Shown piece after piece: positions 43,253-51,282 of a DNA stretch of 64,000 bases; the stretch's first letter is position 1, and every line of letters begins with the position of its first letter. The DNA is from Bog-756 sp035949055 (GTDB lineage: Bacteria > Actinomycetota > Acidimicrobiia > Acidimicrobiales > RAAP-2). A program made the position numbers and the translations under genes. The notes beneath the pieces are model-generated. The model searched no databases and was not told where the DNA came from. It saw nothing but the letters and a program-made list of their open reading frames with translations. The stretch is taken from positions 1 through 64,000 of the forward strand of contig DASZIO010000051.1 of the NCBI GenBank assembly GCA_035949055.1. The letters are read 5' to 3'.

Positions 43253-45171
43253 CTGGATCCATGTCCACACCCGGAGGCTCCGTCCCGCTTCGTTCCTGGT
43301 CGAGGCCGGCACCCCCTTCACTGTCCTTCAGCGAGCATCAGCACGGATTCTTTGGTCCCTCCGGTCCCTCCCGCGGGGTCGGCGGCGAGCCCGAACCGAC
43401 CGACGGGATCGAGCGTTTCCGATCCGGCTATGAGCTCGGAATTGATATCGGTTCCTCCCTCGACTTCACCGTTCACATCGAGTACGAAGACCTGACGAAG
43501 GCCTTGTCCGACCCGTCCCAGCCGGCGGCGATGCACGGCACTGTCATCGCGCCAGCGCTGTCCAAACGCGCGTTGTCCTCCACCGGCGGGGTATTCGTTC
43601 TCCTCACGCCCGATACGACGCAGGTAGAGACGTCGAACATGACGTACGCCATGGACATCCGCTCCGTGGAGGGGGACGAGTACCGGATCTTCGGTTTCAA
43701 GGTCATCCACGAAGGGCCCGAATGGGCGGCGTGGCCGGACTCGACGACCTTGTACGTGACGGTCTATCGGCGCGATGGCGGGCGTACCGATGTGATCGGC
43801 CGGGGCATCACCCGGGTGAGCGTCGGTGACTTCGCCAATCTCCTCGGCTCGATGCGAGTGGACCGGGTGCCCGGCACCCTGAGCCGACTCCGCTACAAAG
43901 CCCGCTTCGGACGGTTGCTCGGACGATCGCTGTTCCAGCACTACGGCGGCTCCTTCGCGGAACTGACCCGATTCCCCGTGCCGCCGCTCGTCGCCGACAT
44001 CCCTCAACCCCGCAACTGGCCAGGCACGCCGGAAACCTACCTACGGTCTCCCACACGGGACTGGTACCGCTACACCCGCGGGGGCATGAAAGACGCATGT
44101 TCCCGACTGATCCGCTATGCCGGACCGGCACAACCCAATGGGCCGGTGGTACTCGCCCCGGGATTCGGGATGCCGTCCTGGTCTCTCACGACCCACACCA
44201 TCGACAAGAACCTCGTCGAATACCTGATCGATGCCGGATACGAGGTCTGGCTGTTCGACTTCCATTCGGGAAGCGACCTTCCATCGGCCAAGACCCAGTT
44301 CACACTGGACACGATCGCCGACGACTGGGCCCACGCGATCGAGAAGGTGGCCGCGGTGACCGGCCGGAAGATGCACTGCATGGGCCACTGCGCGGGGTCC
44401 TCCACACTGCTGATGGCCCTGCTCAACGGCGCACCGACGCTCGGCTGTCACGTTCGTTCGATCGTGTGCGGGCAGTACTCGCTCTTTCCCTACACGTCCA
44501 TGCTCAATCTGGCCAAGGAATATCTCGGCGTCGGAAAGCTGCTCGGCCTGGCCGACATCACGACCGTTTCTCCCGATACCCGCCAGACTCTCAAGAACGC
44601 AGCCCTTGACCTCGCGCTGAGACCGGTTCCGATCCCGCGAGGAGAGCGCTGTGGGCTCTCCGTCTGCAGATGGATCAACGCCATCTACGGGCTCACCCAT
44701 ACCCACTCCCAACTGAACGACGCGACCCACAACGAGATCGGCGACATCTTCGGGATTGCCGACCTCACATCCCTCGAGCACATCGGACTCACCATGGTCC
44801 GACATCGACTGGTTAACTCGAAAGGCCAGGACACGTATCTCACCGATGCAAATGTGGCGAAGTTGACCATGCCCGTCCATTTCCTCGCGGGCGACCTCAA
44901 CTACATCTTCCGGTCGAAGGGCACTCGCGAGTCGATCGCATTCCTGTCCGCGAAGAACCCGGCCATTGCGGCCCAGGAAAACCATCGGTATTACACCGCC
45001 GACTATTACCCGACGTACGCTCATCTCGACACGATGGTCGGTCGGAATGCGGTACGAGACGTCTACCCCGACATCGTGAAGCAGCTGGGCCGGTTCCCGA
45101 TTGATCCGGCTCCACCCGCTCCAGCTCCGCCCGCTCCAGCTCCCACCCCATCGGCTCCCCCCTCTCCGTAG
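43249..45171 (+). CDS. Alpha/beta hydrolase with N-terminal domain, GMC-oxidase partner
   Basis: A 640-residue protein. Residues about 55-240 form an uncharacterised beta-rich domain (FTVHIEYEDLTKAL, TTLYVTVYRRDGGRT) of the kind fused to or beside GMC sterol oxidases. Residues about 270-610 are an alpha/beta hydrolase: VLAPGFGMPSWSL at the oxyanion strand, then MHCMGHCAGSSTLLMALL. Here the nucleophile elbow has Cys (GHCAGS), as in polyhydroxyalkanoate synthases, and MPVHFLAGDLNYIF brings the acid. The tail is a Pro/Ala repeat (PAPPAPAPPAPAP). GTG 43249 overlaps the GMC stop; ATG 43261 is a second option. Probably an esterase or acyltransferase of lipid substrates. Confidence 0.83.
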   Translation: MTGSMSTPGGSVPLRSWSRPAPPSLSFSEHQHGFFGPSGPSRGVGGEPEPTDGIERFRSGYELGIDIGSSLDFTVHIEYEDLTKALSDPSQPAAMHGTVIAPALSKRALSSTGGVFVLLTPDTTQVETSNMTYAMDIRSVEGDEYRIFGFKVIHEGPEWAAWPDSTTLYVTVYRRDGGRTDVIGRGITRVSVGDFANLLGSMRVDRVPGTLSRLRYKARFGRLLGRSLFQHYGGSFAELTRFPVPPLVADIPQPRNWPGTPETYLRSPTRDWYRYTRGGMKDACSRLIRYAGPAQPNGPVVLAPGFGMPSWSLTTHTIDKNLVEYLIDAGYEVWLFDFHSGSDLPSAKTQFTLDTIADDWAHAIEKVAAVTGRKMHCMGHCAGSSTLLMALLNGAPTLGCHVRSIVCGQYSLFPYTSMLNLAKEYLGVGKLLGLADITTVSPDTRQTLKNAALDLALRPVPIPRGERCGLSVCRWINAIYGLTHTHSQLNDATHNEIGDIFGIADLTSLEHIGLTMVRHRLVNSKGQDTYLTDANVAKLTMPVHFLAGDLNYIFRSKGTRESIAFLSAKNPAIAAQENHRYYTADYYPTYAHLDTMVGRNAVRDVYPDIVKQLGRFPIDPAPPAPAPPAPAPTPSAPPSP

Positions 45172-45428
45172 GCCCTCCGCCCAGCCAGTCCTCGACCCGT
45201 CAGATTCCGGGAACGCAGCAGATCCGGGCGGGGGTAGGGGTCAGCGACCGTGCAGGCCGCACCCTCCCCTGGGGGGGACAACGCCCTCACCGACGGTGCC
45301 GTCGCGAGGTCACCCGGCGGGCATTCAACCGAAGACGCCGATCCACCACACTGGCAGTAAGGCGGGACCCGGCGACTGGCTGGAGGCGGACACGGAGAGC
45401 CGATCCCCTTGCTCTCCAGGCAGCCAGT

Positions 45429-45477
45429 GGGTGAGGTGCCCGGCCCGGCGCTCTCGGCGCCGGGTCGGGACTCACCC
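45429..45477 (+). promoter_or_regulatory. Long imperfect hairpin, terminator or 5' leader structure
   Basis: GGGTGAGGTGCCCGG with CCCGGCGC on the left pairs with GCGCCGGG and TCGGGACTCACCC on the right: roughly 20 pairs with few mismatches around the loop TCTCG. It lies 258 bases after the hydrolase stop and 38 bases before the cNMP-protein start, in the 343-base gene-free stretch 45172-45514. It may end the upstream transcript or shape the leader of the next gene; no other feature is visible there. Confidence 0.45.
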
Positions 45478-45514
45478 CCGCCCAGTGCCGGTTCAAAGCG
45501 GCAAAGGAGCAGAC

Positions 45515-46030
45515 ATGAGTCCACACATTCCGACCAAGATCATGCGGCCATACCGGTCGTTGCCCTTCTTCAACCAGGTTCCCGCCCGCGAGCGGGAGCT
45601 CCTGGTGCGAATGGGGACCGAGCTCATCGTGCCCGCTGGGACGGTCGTCGCCTCGAGCGGCAACGGCGGTCGCCAGTGCACCATCCTCCTGTCTGGGACC
45701 TTCACCTGGTTCGAGCCGGACCTCGCGGGCGGATTCGAGCCGACACGACATCTCAGCGCCGGTGACTTCCTCGACGAGGCGGCACTCTGCCGGGCCTGTG
45801 CCGGCGAGCACGGTCCCGGAGCCTTTCTGGTCCACGCGTCCACCGACTCCCGTGTGTTCGTGTACCACCGCTCGGAGTTCACGGCGGTCCTTCGGGACGC
45901 GCCGAGGACACGCTCGCTGGCCGCGTTGTGCACCGGAATCCACCTCTCTGCTTGGGAGCCGACGTCGGTGCGCCCTTTAGTCGGTCTGCGGGGTTCGAAC
46001 ATAGGGAACTCGATGTGCCGTGCCGGCTGA
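45515..46030 (+). CDS. Stand-alone cyclic-nucleotide-binding-like protein
   Basis: A 171-residue protein with a cupin-like cNMP fold: LPFFNQVPARERELLVRMGTEL, then the jelly-roll strands VPAGTVVASSGNGGRQCTILLSG and HLSAGDFLDEAALC in the place of the phosphate-binding cassette, and VFVYHRSEFTAVL. The usual Arg of the cassette is not evident, so ligand binding is doubtful. No helix-turn-helix follows, unlike Crp regulators, so it is an orphan sensor domain. ATG 45515 has AAAGGAG 6 bases upstream. Its likely partner is an enzyme or kinase of the neighbouring cluster; this is inference. Confidence 0.78.
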   Translation: MSPHIPTKIMRPYRSLPFFNQVPARERELLVRMGTELIVPAGTVVASSGNGGRQCTILLSGTFTWFEPDLAGGFEPTRHLSAGDFLDEAALCRACAGEHGPGAFLVHASTDSRVFVYHRSEFTAVLRDAPRTRSLAALCTGIHLSAWEPTSVRPLVGLRGSNIGNSMCRAG

Positions 46031-46247
46031 GGAGACGGCTCGGCTGGGTGCACTGGTGATGACTGCACGCCGGAAGCGCCGGCTCGGTCTGCGCCTGCTC
46101 CGCAGCTTCGCCAGCCTCGCCCCGGTTCCCCTGCCCGCGTGTGCGACCCTGGACCAGCGGGCCGGCGCCCGGTAACTGTCGGCCGGCCAGTTCACCTCTC
46201 CCTTTGCGGCGCTGTCTACTCTGGGGCACGGAGGTCGACCGATCCGG

Positions 46248-46284
46248 GTCGATCCGGATGGTCGATCCGGATGGTCGGTCCGAG
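46248..46284. repeat. 13-bp tandem repeats
   Basis: GTCGATCCGGATG occurs twice in tandem (46248-46260 and 46261-46273), followed by the partial copy GTCGGTCCGAG and preceded by a diverged GTCGACCGATCCGG. The array lies about 80-120 bases before the SDR start in the gap 46031-46365. Each unit contains GATCCGGAT-like self-complementary sequence. Confidence 0.6.
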
Positions 46285-46365
46285 GAGAGCGAGTCAGCTG
46301 GGCCGACCGACTGCGCCCGCCTTCGGCCCCCGGCGGCTGGCCAAGGACTAACTGGGAGGCAGGGT

Positions 46366-47148
46366 TTGACGGTCACGGTGATCACGGGGGCGGCGAGTGG
46401 CATGGGACGACGGTGCGTCGAGCAGCTGCGAGAGTCTGCGGACCAACTCGTCGCCGTCGATCTCAAGGCACCACGGATCGAGGGGGCCGTTGGGATCGCC
46501 TGCGACATCTCCGACCCGGCGGCGGTGACCGACCTCTCGGAGAAGGTGCGGGAGCTCGGCGCGTTCCGTGCGCTCGCCCATGCCGCGGGCGTGTCGCCGA
46601 CCATGGCGGATGCACGGCGCGTCTTCGAGGTCGACCTGGTGGGCACGGCGCTGCTTCTCGACGCCTTCGAGCCGGTGGTCGAGCCAGGATCGGCGGCCGT
46701 GTGCTTCGCTTCCAGCTCGGCCTACCAGGTCGCACTCCAGGGGATCGATGCCGGGCTCCAGGCCCTCGTCTCGGAGCCCCGAGCTCTGGGCTTCCTCGAC
46801 GCGGCCGCGGCGCGCTTCGACGACAGCGGGCTCGCGTACGCGTGGGCCAAGCGTGGCGTCATCGCGGTGGCCGGCCGGGCAGCCGTCGCCTGGGGGCGAC
46901 ACGGGGGGCGGGTCAACTCTCTGTCACCAGGTCTGATCGACACGCCGATGGGTCGCCAGGAGGCGGAGCAGCAGCCGGTCATGAAGGTCATGCTGGAGAA
47001 GACGCCCCTCGGGCGTCTCGGCCGGCCCGACGAGGTGGCCGCCGTGGTGGCATTCCTCCTGTCCGACGATGCCGCCTTCATCTCCGGCATCGACGTCCTG
47101 GTCGACGGGGGAATGGTCCAGGGTCTGCTCGAGGCGTTCCCTCCCTGA
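46366..47148 (+). CDS. SDR oxidoreductase, 3-alpha-hydroxysteroid-dehydrogenase-like
   Basis: A 260-residue short-chain dehydrogenase. NAD loop VITGAASGMGRRC, then ACDISDPAAV; ALAHAAGVSPT is in the place of NNAG. The catalytic residues are Ser in CFASSSAYQ and Tyr/Lys in GLAYAWAKRGV. The sequence VSPT and the long insert before the Tyr resemble 3-alpha-hydroxysteroid dehydrogenase/carbonyl reductase HsdA. PGLIDTPMG and a C-terminal SGIDVLVDGG fit. TTG 46366 is the likely start since GGGAGG lies 6 bases upstream; upstream frame is not conserved in character. Cotranscription with the cNMP gene is possible but the 335-base gap argues against it. Confidence 0.87.
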   Translation: MTVTVITGAASGMGRRCVEQLRESADQLVAVDLKAPRIEGAVGIACDISDPAAVTDLSEKVRELGAFRALAHAAGVSPTMADARRVFEVDLVGTALLLDAFEPVVEPGSAAVCFASSSAYQVALQGIDAGLQALVSEPRALGFLDAAAARFDDSGLAYAWAKRGVIAVAGRAAVAWGRHGGRVNSLSPGLIDTPMGRQEAEQQPVMKVMLEKTPLGRLGRPDEVAAVVAFLLSDDAAFISGIDVLVDGGMVQGLLEAFPP

Positions 47149-48118
47149 GGAGTATCCGTCCCCGCCGCGGCTGCGGGTGCGCGATGGGAGGGGTGGTGCG
47201 TGCCTGCAGGATCAGTCGGCCAATGGACAGAAGGGGGCGCGGGCGACGCTCCCGGCCACCCGATTCGATCAGATCAAGAACGTGGCTTGGTCGATGCCGA
47301 ACTGCAGTCTGCTGAACGCCTTGTCGCGGTTGGAGCTCACCAGGATGTGCTGATCGGCGGTATGGATGTCCCGCCTCGTGGCGGGCCGGCTCGAACAGTG
47401 GTGCGGCCAAGTGTTCGGCGGGCAGCCGCGCCTCCGTGAGCGAGAGGTGATGGCTGCCCGTGCCCCGGAGTCCCAAGGCATCCCAGGTGTCCTCGATAAC
47501 CGAGTCCTCGTTCTCGACGAAGGCGAAGCGCCAGTCCGGGATGTCTTTGTCTCGGAACCGGGGGGTATCGCCGTCCACCACGAACACTCCGAGCTGTAGC
47601 CATTCCGAATGAAGGCAGCCGCTGTTGAATGGCCACCGCCCAGAGACTGTGAAGCTGTCGTGGGCGATCGGCGCCGCCCGACCCATCGGCGCGAAAACCG
47701 CGGCCGAAGCGAAGTTGGCATTGTCGCCGATCATCTGCTTCGCCACGGTCGGCTCGAGCCAGGCGAAGAAGGCGGTGCTGTTGCCGATCAGAACGGTCCA
47801 ACCAGCCGAGCCGTCGGCCCGGCTGAGGGTCTCGACGATCTCGACAATGGTCGCCGGTTCGAGCTCCAAACCGCCGAGCGAGCGGGGCAGCGCCAGGCGG
47901 AACAGTCCGGCGCGCTTGGACCGCTCGGCCAGGTCGTGAGGCATGGTTCGCATGGCCTCGCTCTCACCGGCGCGCTCGGCCAGAACCGGCGCCAGCTCTC
48001 GAGCGGCCTGTAGTACGGCTGCTCCCCCCATGGGTGAGGCCAGCTCTTCAGCCATGTCTCCTCCCAGGCCACCCCCCCGAACGATCTCTTCCGACACCGA
48101 CTGTACCGAGGGCACCAT
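47078..48118 (-). pseudogene. HsaA-like acyl-CoA-dehydrogenase-fold flavin monooxygenase, C-terminally truncated
   Basis: The open frame has 346 residues, but only the first 250 or so are native. They comprise the N-terminal helical domain (LAERAGESEAMRTMPHDLAERSKRAGLFR) and the beta domain (SGRWPFNSGCLHSEW, LGLRGTGSHHLSL) of HsaA/flavin monooxygenases that hydroxylate phenolic steroid rings. After EPARHEAG, near base 47370, the frame turns into Arg/Pro-rich nonsense and overlaps the SDR gene by 71 bases. The C-terminal four-helix domain needed for flavin binding and tetramers is absent. ATG 48118 has GAAGGAG 7 bases upstream; ATG 48055 also has one. A probable pseudogene. Another frame continues with about 30 plausible residues up to 47270, which could mark a junction. 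Confidence 0.65.
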
Positions 48119-48238
48119 GTCGCTGCTCCTTCAGCCCGCGTGGCCGGATCGGAGCTCGGGGACCGGCGGAAATCGGAACAGGCGGAGGCAAGCGGCTGGA
48201 AGCTCGTGTCGCCGATCGCACGGCGGGACAATGACCGG

Positions 48239-48766
48239 GTGCGCCTGTTCGTAGCCGTCGCTCTGCCGGACTCCGTCGCCGACCTCGTGGCCGCGCTGCC
48301 CCGGCCGGACCGATCGGGCCTCCGGTGGACCACCCCGGCCCAGTGGCACGTCACCCTGCGCTTCCTGGGCGAAGCACCACCTGGGGAGGTGATCCCGGCC
48401 GTGCACGGCGCGCTCGCCAGGATGGAACCGAAGACGGCTCCGGTCGCCCGGCTCGGACCGGCCACCGAGTGGTTCCCGGGACGGCGTGTTCTCCAGGTGC
48501 CGGTGGCCGGACTCGACCACGTGGCCGCCGCAGTCCGCCCGGCCACCGAGGCCTGGGGGGCACAGGACGAACCACCTTTCGCCGGCCATCTGACCCTGGC
48601 CCGGACGGTCGGTCGGCGCCGCGGGCCGGCCGACGTGGCCGGTGCTCTACTGTCCGCCGGATTTCCGGTCACCGAGGTCGGCGTGTACTCGTCACGGCCC
48701 AGTCGCCAGGGCTCGGTGTACGAGCGGTTGTCGACCTACCCGCTAGCGCTTCCAGGCCGGCTATGA
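48239..48766 (+). CDS. thpR: RNA 2',3'-cyclic phosphodiesterase (LigT/ThpR family)
   Basis: A 175-residue 2H phosphoesterase. The two catalytic tetrapeptides are HVTL near residue 40 and HLTL near residue 120, about 80 residues apart, in HVTLRFLGE and GHLTLARTVG. It opens 2',3'-cyclic phosphates at RNA ends. GTG 48239 begins the first strand VRLFVAVALPD; the frame upstream lacks family features. Its last 6 bases overlap the end of the convergent reductase gene, so termination of each must pass through the other. Confidence 0.92.
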   Translation: MRLFVAVALPDSVADLVAALPRPDRSGLRWTTPAQWHVTLRFLGEAPPGEVIPAVHGALARMEPKTAPVARLGPATEWFPGRRVLQVPVAGLDHVAAAVRPATEAWGAQDEPPFAGHLTLARTVGRRRGPADVAGALLSAGFPVTEVGVYSSRPSRQGSVYERLSTYPLALPGRL

Positions 48767-49741
48767 GGGGTAGTGCCGGTCGATCTCGTTGGCGTAGCGC
48801 AGGCCTAGGGTGTCACCCTGCTCGGCCAGCCACTCCGACATGCGGATCGAGCCGGTGGGCGGGCCCGACGTGTCGGCCAGGCCATCGGCCATCGCCCGGT
48901 ACTCGTCGGCGGTCAACAGGACGTCGCGCAGCATCAGCCCGAACAGTCGGGCCAGCACCGGCACGGCGCTGCCTGGGGCCCGGACGATGCGGGCCTCACT
49001 GCCCACGGCGTCCCGGATCATGGTGACCAGCTCCATGAAGGTCGGTCGTTCTGGTCCCACCGCATCGGTCACGCTGTCGGAACGCTCCGTCCCTTTGGCC
49101 GCGCACAGCCGGGCGAGATCGTCGAGGTGGACGGCCCGTATGCGATAGTCGCCCCGCCCGCCGACCCCGAAGACCGGCAGGTGCCGGAGGAGCCAGGCGA
49201 TGTTGTTGACCAGTACCCCGTTGCCGCCGAACAAGATGGCCGGACGGACGACGGCGAACGGGACCCCGGACTCGGCCAGGGCCCGCTCGACGAGCGCCTT
49301 GCCGCGAAAGTAGCCGTACGGTGACTCGACGCTCGGGTGGGTGATGCTCACATGCACGATGCGCTGAACACCGGCCCGCCGGGCCGCCTGGAACAGCGTC
49401 CGCGAGTTGATCACGGCCAGGTCGTGGTCGACCTGACGGCGGGGGAAACGCACCCAGTAGGTGTTGTAGAGGGTGGTGGCGCCTCGCAGTGATCCGACGA
49501 GGCCCAACTGGTCGTCGAAGTCGAGCGGCCTGACCTCGATGTCCGGGTTCCGGCCGGCGCGGTCCGGGTGACCGGTGATGGTCCGAACCTGGCGTCCGCT
49601 GCCCAGGAGCTCGCCGGCGATCGCCGCTCCCGAATAGCTGAACGCCCCCGTCACGACATCCAGGCCGGTATCCCGATCGAGCCCGCGGTCATCGCGGCCA
49701 TGGCCGCCTGGGCGAGTGGTCCCCACCGGGCTCGACGTCAT
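48761..49741 (-). CDS. NmrA/UDP-sugar-epimerase-like NAD(P)-binding reductase
   Basis: A 326-residue atypical SDR. The loop VVTGAFSYSGAAIAGELLGSG is a TGAxGxxG variant, DFDDQLGLVGSLRGATTLYNTYW follows, and VHVSITHPSVESPYGYFRGKALVERAL contains the Tyr region YFRGK. The sequence resembles complex-I-assembly-like (NDUFA9-type) and mycobacterial Rv-type NmrA proteins. It binds NAD(P) and may reduce or sense an unknown compound. ATG 49741 overlaps the TetR stop by 4 bases (ATGA), so the pair is one operon under the operator at 50403-50418. Confidence 0.83.
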   Translation of the reverse strand: MTSSPVGTTRPGGHGRDDRGLDRDTGLDVVTGAFSYSGAAIAGELLGSGRQVRTITGHPDRAGRNPDIEVRPLDFDDQLGLVGSLRGATTLYNTYWVRFPRRQVDHDLAVINSRTLFQAARRAGVQRIVHVSITHPSVESPYGYFRGKALVERALAESGVPFAVVRPAILFGGNGVLVNNIAWLLRHLPVFGVGGRGDYRIRAVHLDDLARLCAAKGTERSDSVTDAVGPERPTFMELVTMIRDAVGSEARIVRAPGSAVPVLARLFGLMLRDVLLTADEYRAMADGLADTSGPPTGSIRMSEWLAEQGDTLGLRYANEIDRHYPS

Positions 49742-50388
49742 GCGCTGGCCTCCGGGGCGCTGAACTCGGTCAACCCTTCGAACGACTGGGCCAACCGTCT
49801 GGCATGCGAGAAGAGGTCGAGGGCCGGCTGCCGGTTCCCGTCCAGCTGACTCAACATCTCGAGGCCGAGGTAGAGGGCGACGATGGCGTAAGCGACGTCG
49901 GCGGCCGGTACGAGCGCGCCGATGGAGGGCCCGACGGCGCGGTCGACGGCGCGCTCGGCGAACTCCCGCCACGGCCCGATCCGGGCGGCGACCTCACGGC
50001 CGAGCTCCACCGAGGACGATGCCCCGGCGATGAGCTCCACCAGGACCGTCAGGTAGCCGGCATCGAGGTCGGTCCGGAACACGTCGGCGGCCGCCTCCAC
50101 GAGCTCGACCGACGACCCGGCGGCCGCCACCATCCGGCCGTACTGCTCGAGACGGTCGGCGCTCACCGCGTCCAGGGCGGCCAGCAGCAGGTTGGACACC
50201 GAGCCGAAGTGGTAGAAGACCAGGCTCTGGTGGGTGCCGGCCTCGGCGGCGATGGCCCGGGCGCTGGCCCCGACGAAGCCCTCCTTCTTGAGCGTCTCGA
50301 TGGCCGCATCGATGAGCTGTCGGCGGGTGGCGTCGGATCGACCGCCACCGGCTTCGCTCACCCCGCTGGACGGTCCGGACTTGGCCAT
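49738..50388 (-). CDS. TetR-family transcriptional regulator
   Basis: A 216-residue repressor. The N-terminal helix-turn-helix is TRRQLIDAAIETLKKEG, GASARAIAAEAGTHQSLVFYHFGS, with a helical ligand-binding domain after it. ATG 50388 is preceded by AAGGGGGAGC, which supports it over the longer frame. It probably represses itself and the NmrA-like gene from the inverted repeat at 50403-50418, 15 bases upstream of its start. Ligand unknown. Confidence 0.9.
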   Translation of the reverse strand: MAKSGPSSGVSEAGGGRSDATRRQLIDAAIETLKKEGFVGASARAIAAEAGTHQSLVFYHFGSVSNLLLAALDAVSADRLEQYGRMVAAAGSSVELVEAAADVFRTDLDAGYLTVLVELIAGASSSVELGREVAARIGPWREFAERAVDRAVGPSIGALVPAADVAYAIVALYLGLEMLSQLDGNRQPALDLFSHARRLAQSFEGLTEFSAPEASA

Positions 50389-50402
50389 GCTCCCCCTTGC
50401 TA

Positions 50403-50418
50403 TTGAGCGATTGCTCAA
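50403..50418. promoter_or_regulatory. Inverted repeat TTGAGC-N4-GCTCAA, TetR operator
   Basis: TTGAGC (50403-50408), spacer GATT, GCTCAA (50413-50418): perfect arms, directly before the TetR gene start (50388). The form and place are those of TetR autorepressor sites. Confidence 0.7.
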
Positions 50419-50474
50419 AGCATATGCACAACAGGTGACCCTCGACAAATCCCGCCCCGATCGTGTCTGGGTTC

Positions 50475-50503
50475 TTGACGCCAGCCGTATCTCGATATAT
50501 CGT
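50475..50503 (+). promoter_or_regulatory. Promoter with CGATATATCG palindrome, PadR operator
   Basis: TTGACG (50475-50480) and TATCGT (50498-50503) are 17 bases apart and resemble a sigma-70-type promoter for the PadR gene (start 50596). The perfect palindrome CGATATATCG (50493-50502) covers the -10, suggesting autorepression by PadR. It is unusually AT-rich for the region. Confidence 0.5.
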
Positions 50504-50595
50504 GATGGTACGAGAGCGATCGTGCAGATCTGCGATTGCTCGTCGGACCGACGTGACGGTCCGACCGCCCAAAATCAGAAGAAGGAGAAACAGAG

Positions 50596-51282
50596 ATGCA
50601 CGGACACCACAGACACGGGGAATTGGATCCATTCGCCGCCGAGCACGACCTCGGGCCCGAGGCGCGGGTCGACCAGTTCGACCGCTTGGGGGACATCTCC
50701 CGAGGGCGCGGGCGGGGACGGGGCCGAGGGCGGCCTGACCGGCTCGCCCGCCATTTCGGCTTCGGCCCGGGCTTCGGAGGGCCCTTCGGTCGCGGACCGA
50801 GGGCGGGGCGGGGCGACGTGCGGGCGGCCATCCTCGCCCTGCTGGCCGAGAAGCCCATGCACGGCTACCAGATCATCACCGAGCTCACCGAACGCAGCGG
50901 CGGCGTCTGGCGGCCGAGCCCCGGCTCGGTCTACCCCACCCTGCAGGCGCTCGAAGACCAAGGCCTGGTCACCGCAGACAAATCGGAGGGACGCCGGGTC
51001 TTCAGCCTCACCGATGAGGGCCGGGCCGAGGCCGAGGCGGCCGGGGACGGGCCACCACCATGGGAGGAGGCGGCCCAGAGCGCCGACCGGTCGCTGGTCG
51101 ATCTGAAGGGCCTGATGGGCGAGACGGCGGCGGCCATCTGGCAGGTCGCCAGGGCGGGCAACGACGAGCAGGTCAAAGCGGTCGGGGAGATCCTGGCCGA
51201 CACCCGCCGCCGCATCTACCTGGTCCTGGCCAACGGCAGCTCGACCGCGGGACCGGAGGCCGAGCCGGAGCAGGCGCGGTGA
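50596..51282 (+). CDS. PadR-family transcriptional regulator
   Basis: A 228-residue PadR protein with an unusual first 75 residues rich in His, Gly, Arg and Phe (RGRGRGRGRPDRLAR, FGFGPGFGGPFG). The winged helix follows: AILALLAEKPMHGYQIITEL, RPSPGSVYPTLQALEDQGLV and the wing RRVFSLTDEGRAEAEA. A C-terminal helical dimerisation part completes it. The His/Gly-rich front could bind metal or heme, which is guesswork. ATG 50596 has AGAAGGAG upstream. It is coupled to a ferredoxin gene by a 4-base overlap, so the regulated process may be redox linked. Confidence 0.9.
   Translation: MHGHHRHGELDPFAAEHDLGPEARVDQFDRLGDISRGRGRGRGRGRPDRLARHFGFGPGFGGPFGRGPRAGRGDVRAAILALLAEKPMHGYQIITELTERSGGVWRPSPGSVYPTLQALEDQGLVTADKSEGRRVFSLTDEGRAEAEAAGDGPPPWEEAAQSADRSLVDLKGLMGETAAAIWQVARAGNDEQVKAVGEILADTRRRIYLVLANGSSTAGPEAEPEQAR

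Noticed and set aside
47155..47369. Continuation of the HsaA-like gene in another frame (about 30 residues ending near 47270)
   Set aside because: The residues look protein-like but do not resemble the missing C-terminal domain; mentioned only as a possible junction.
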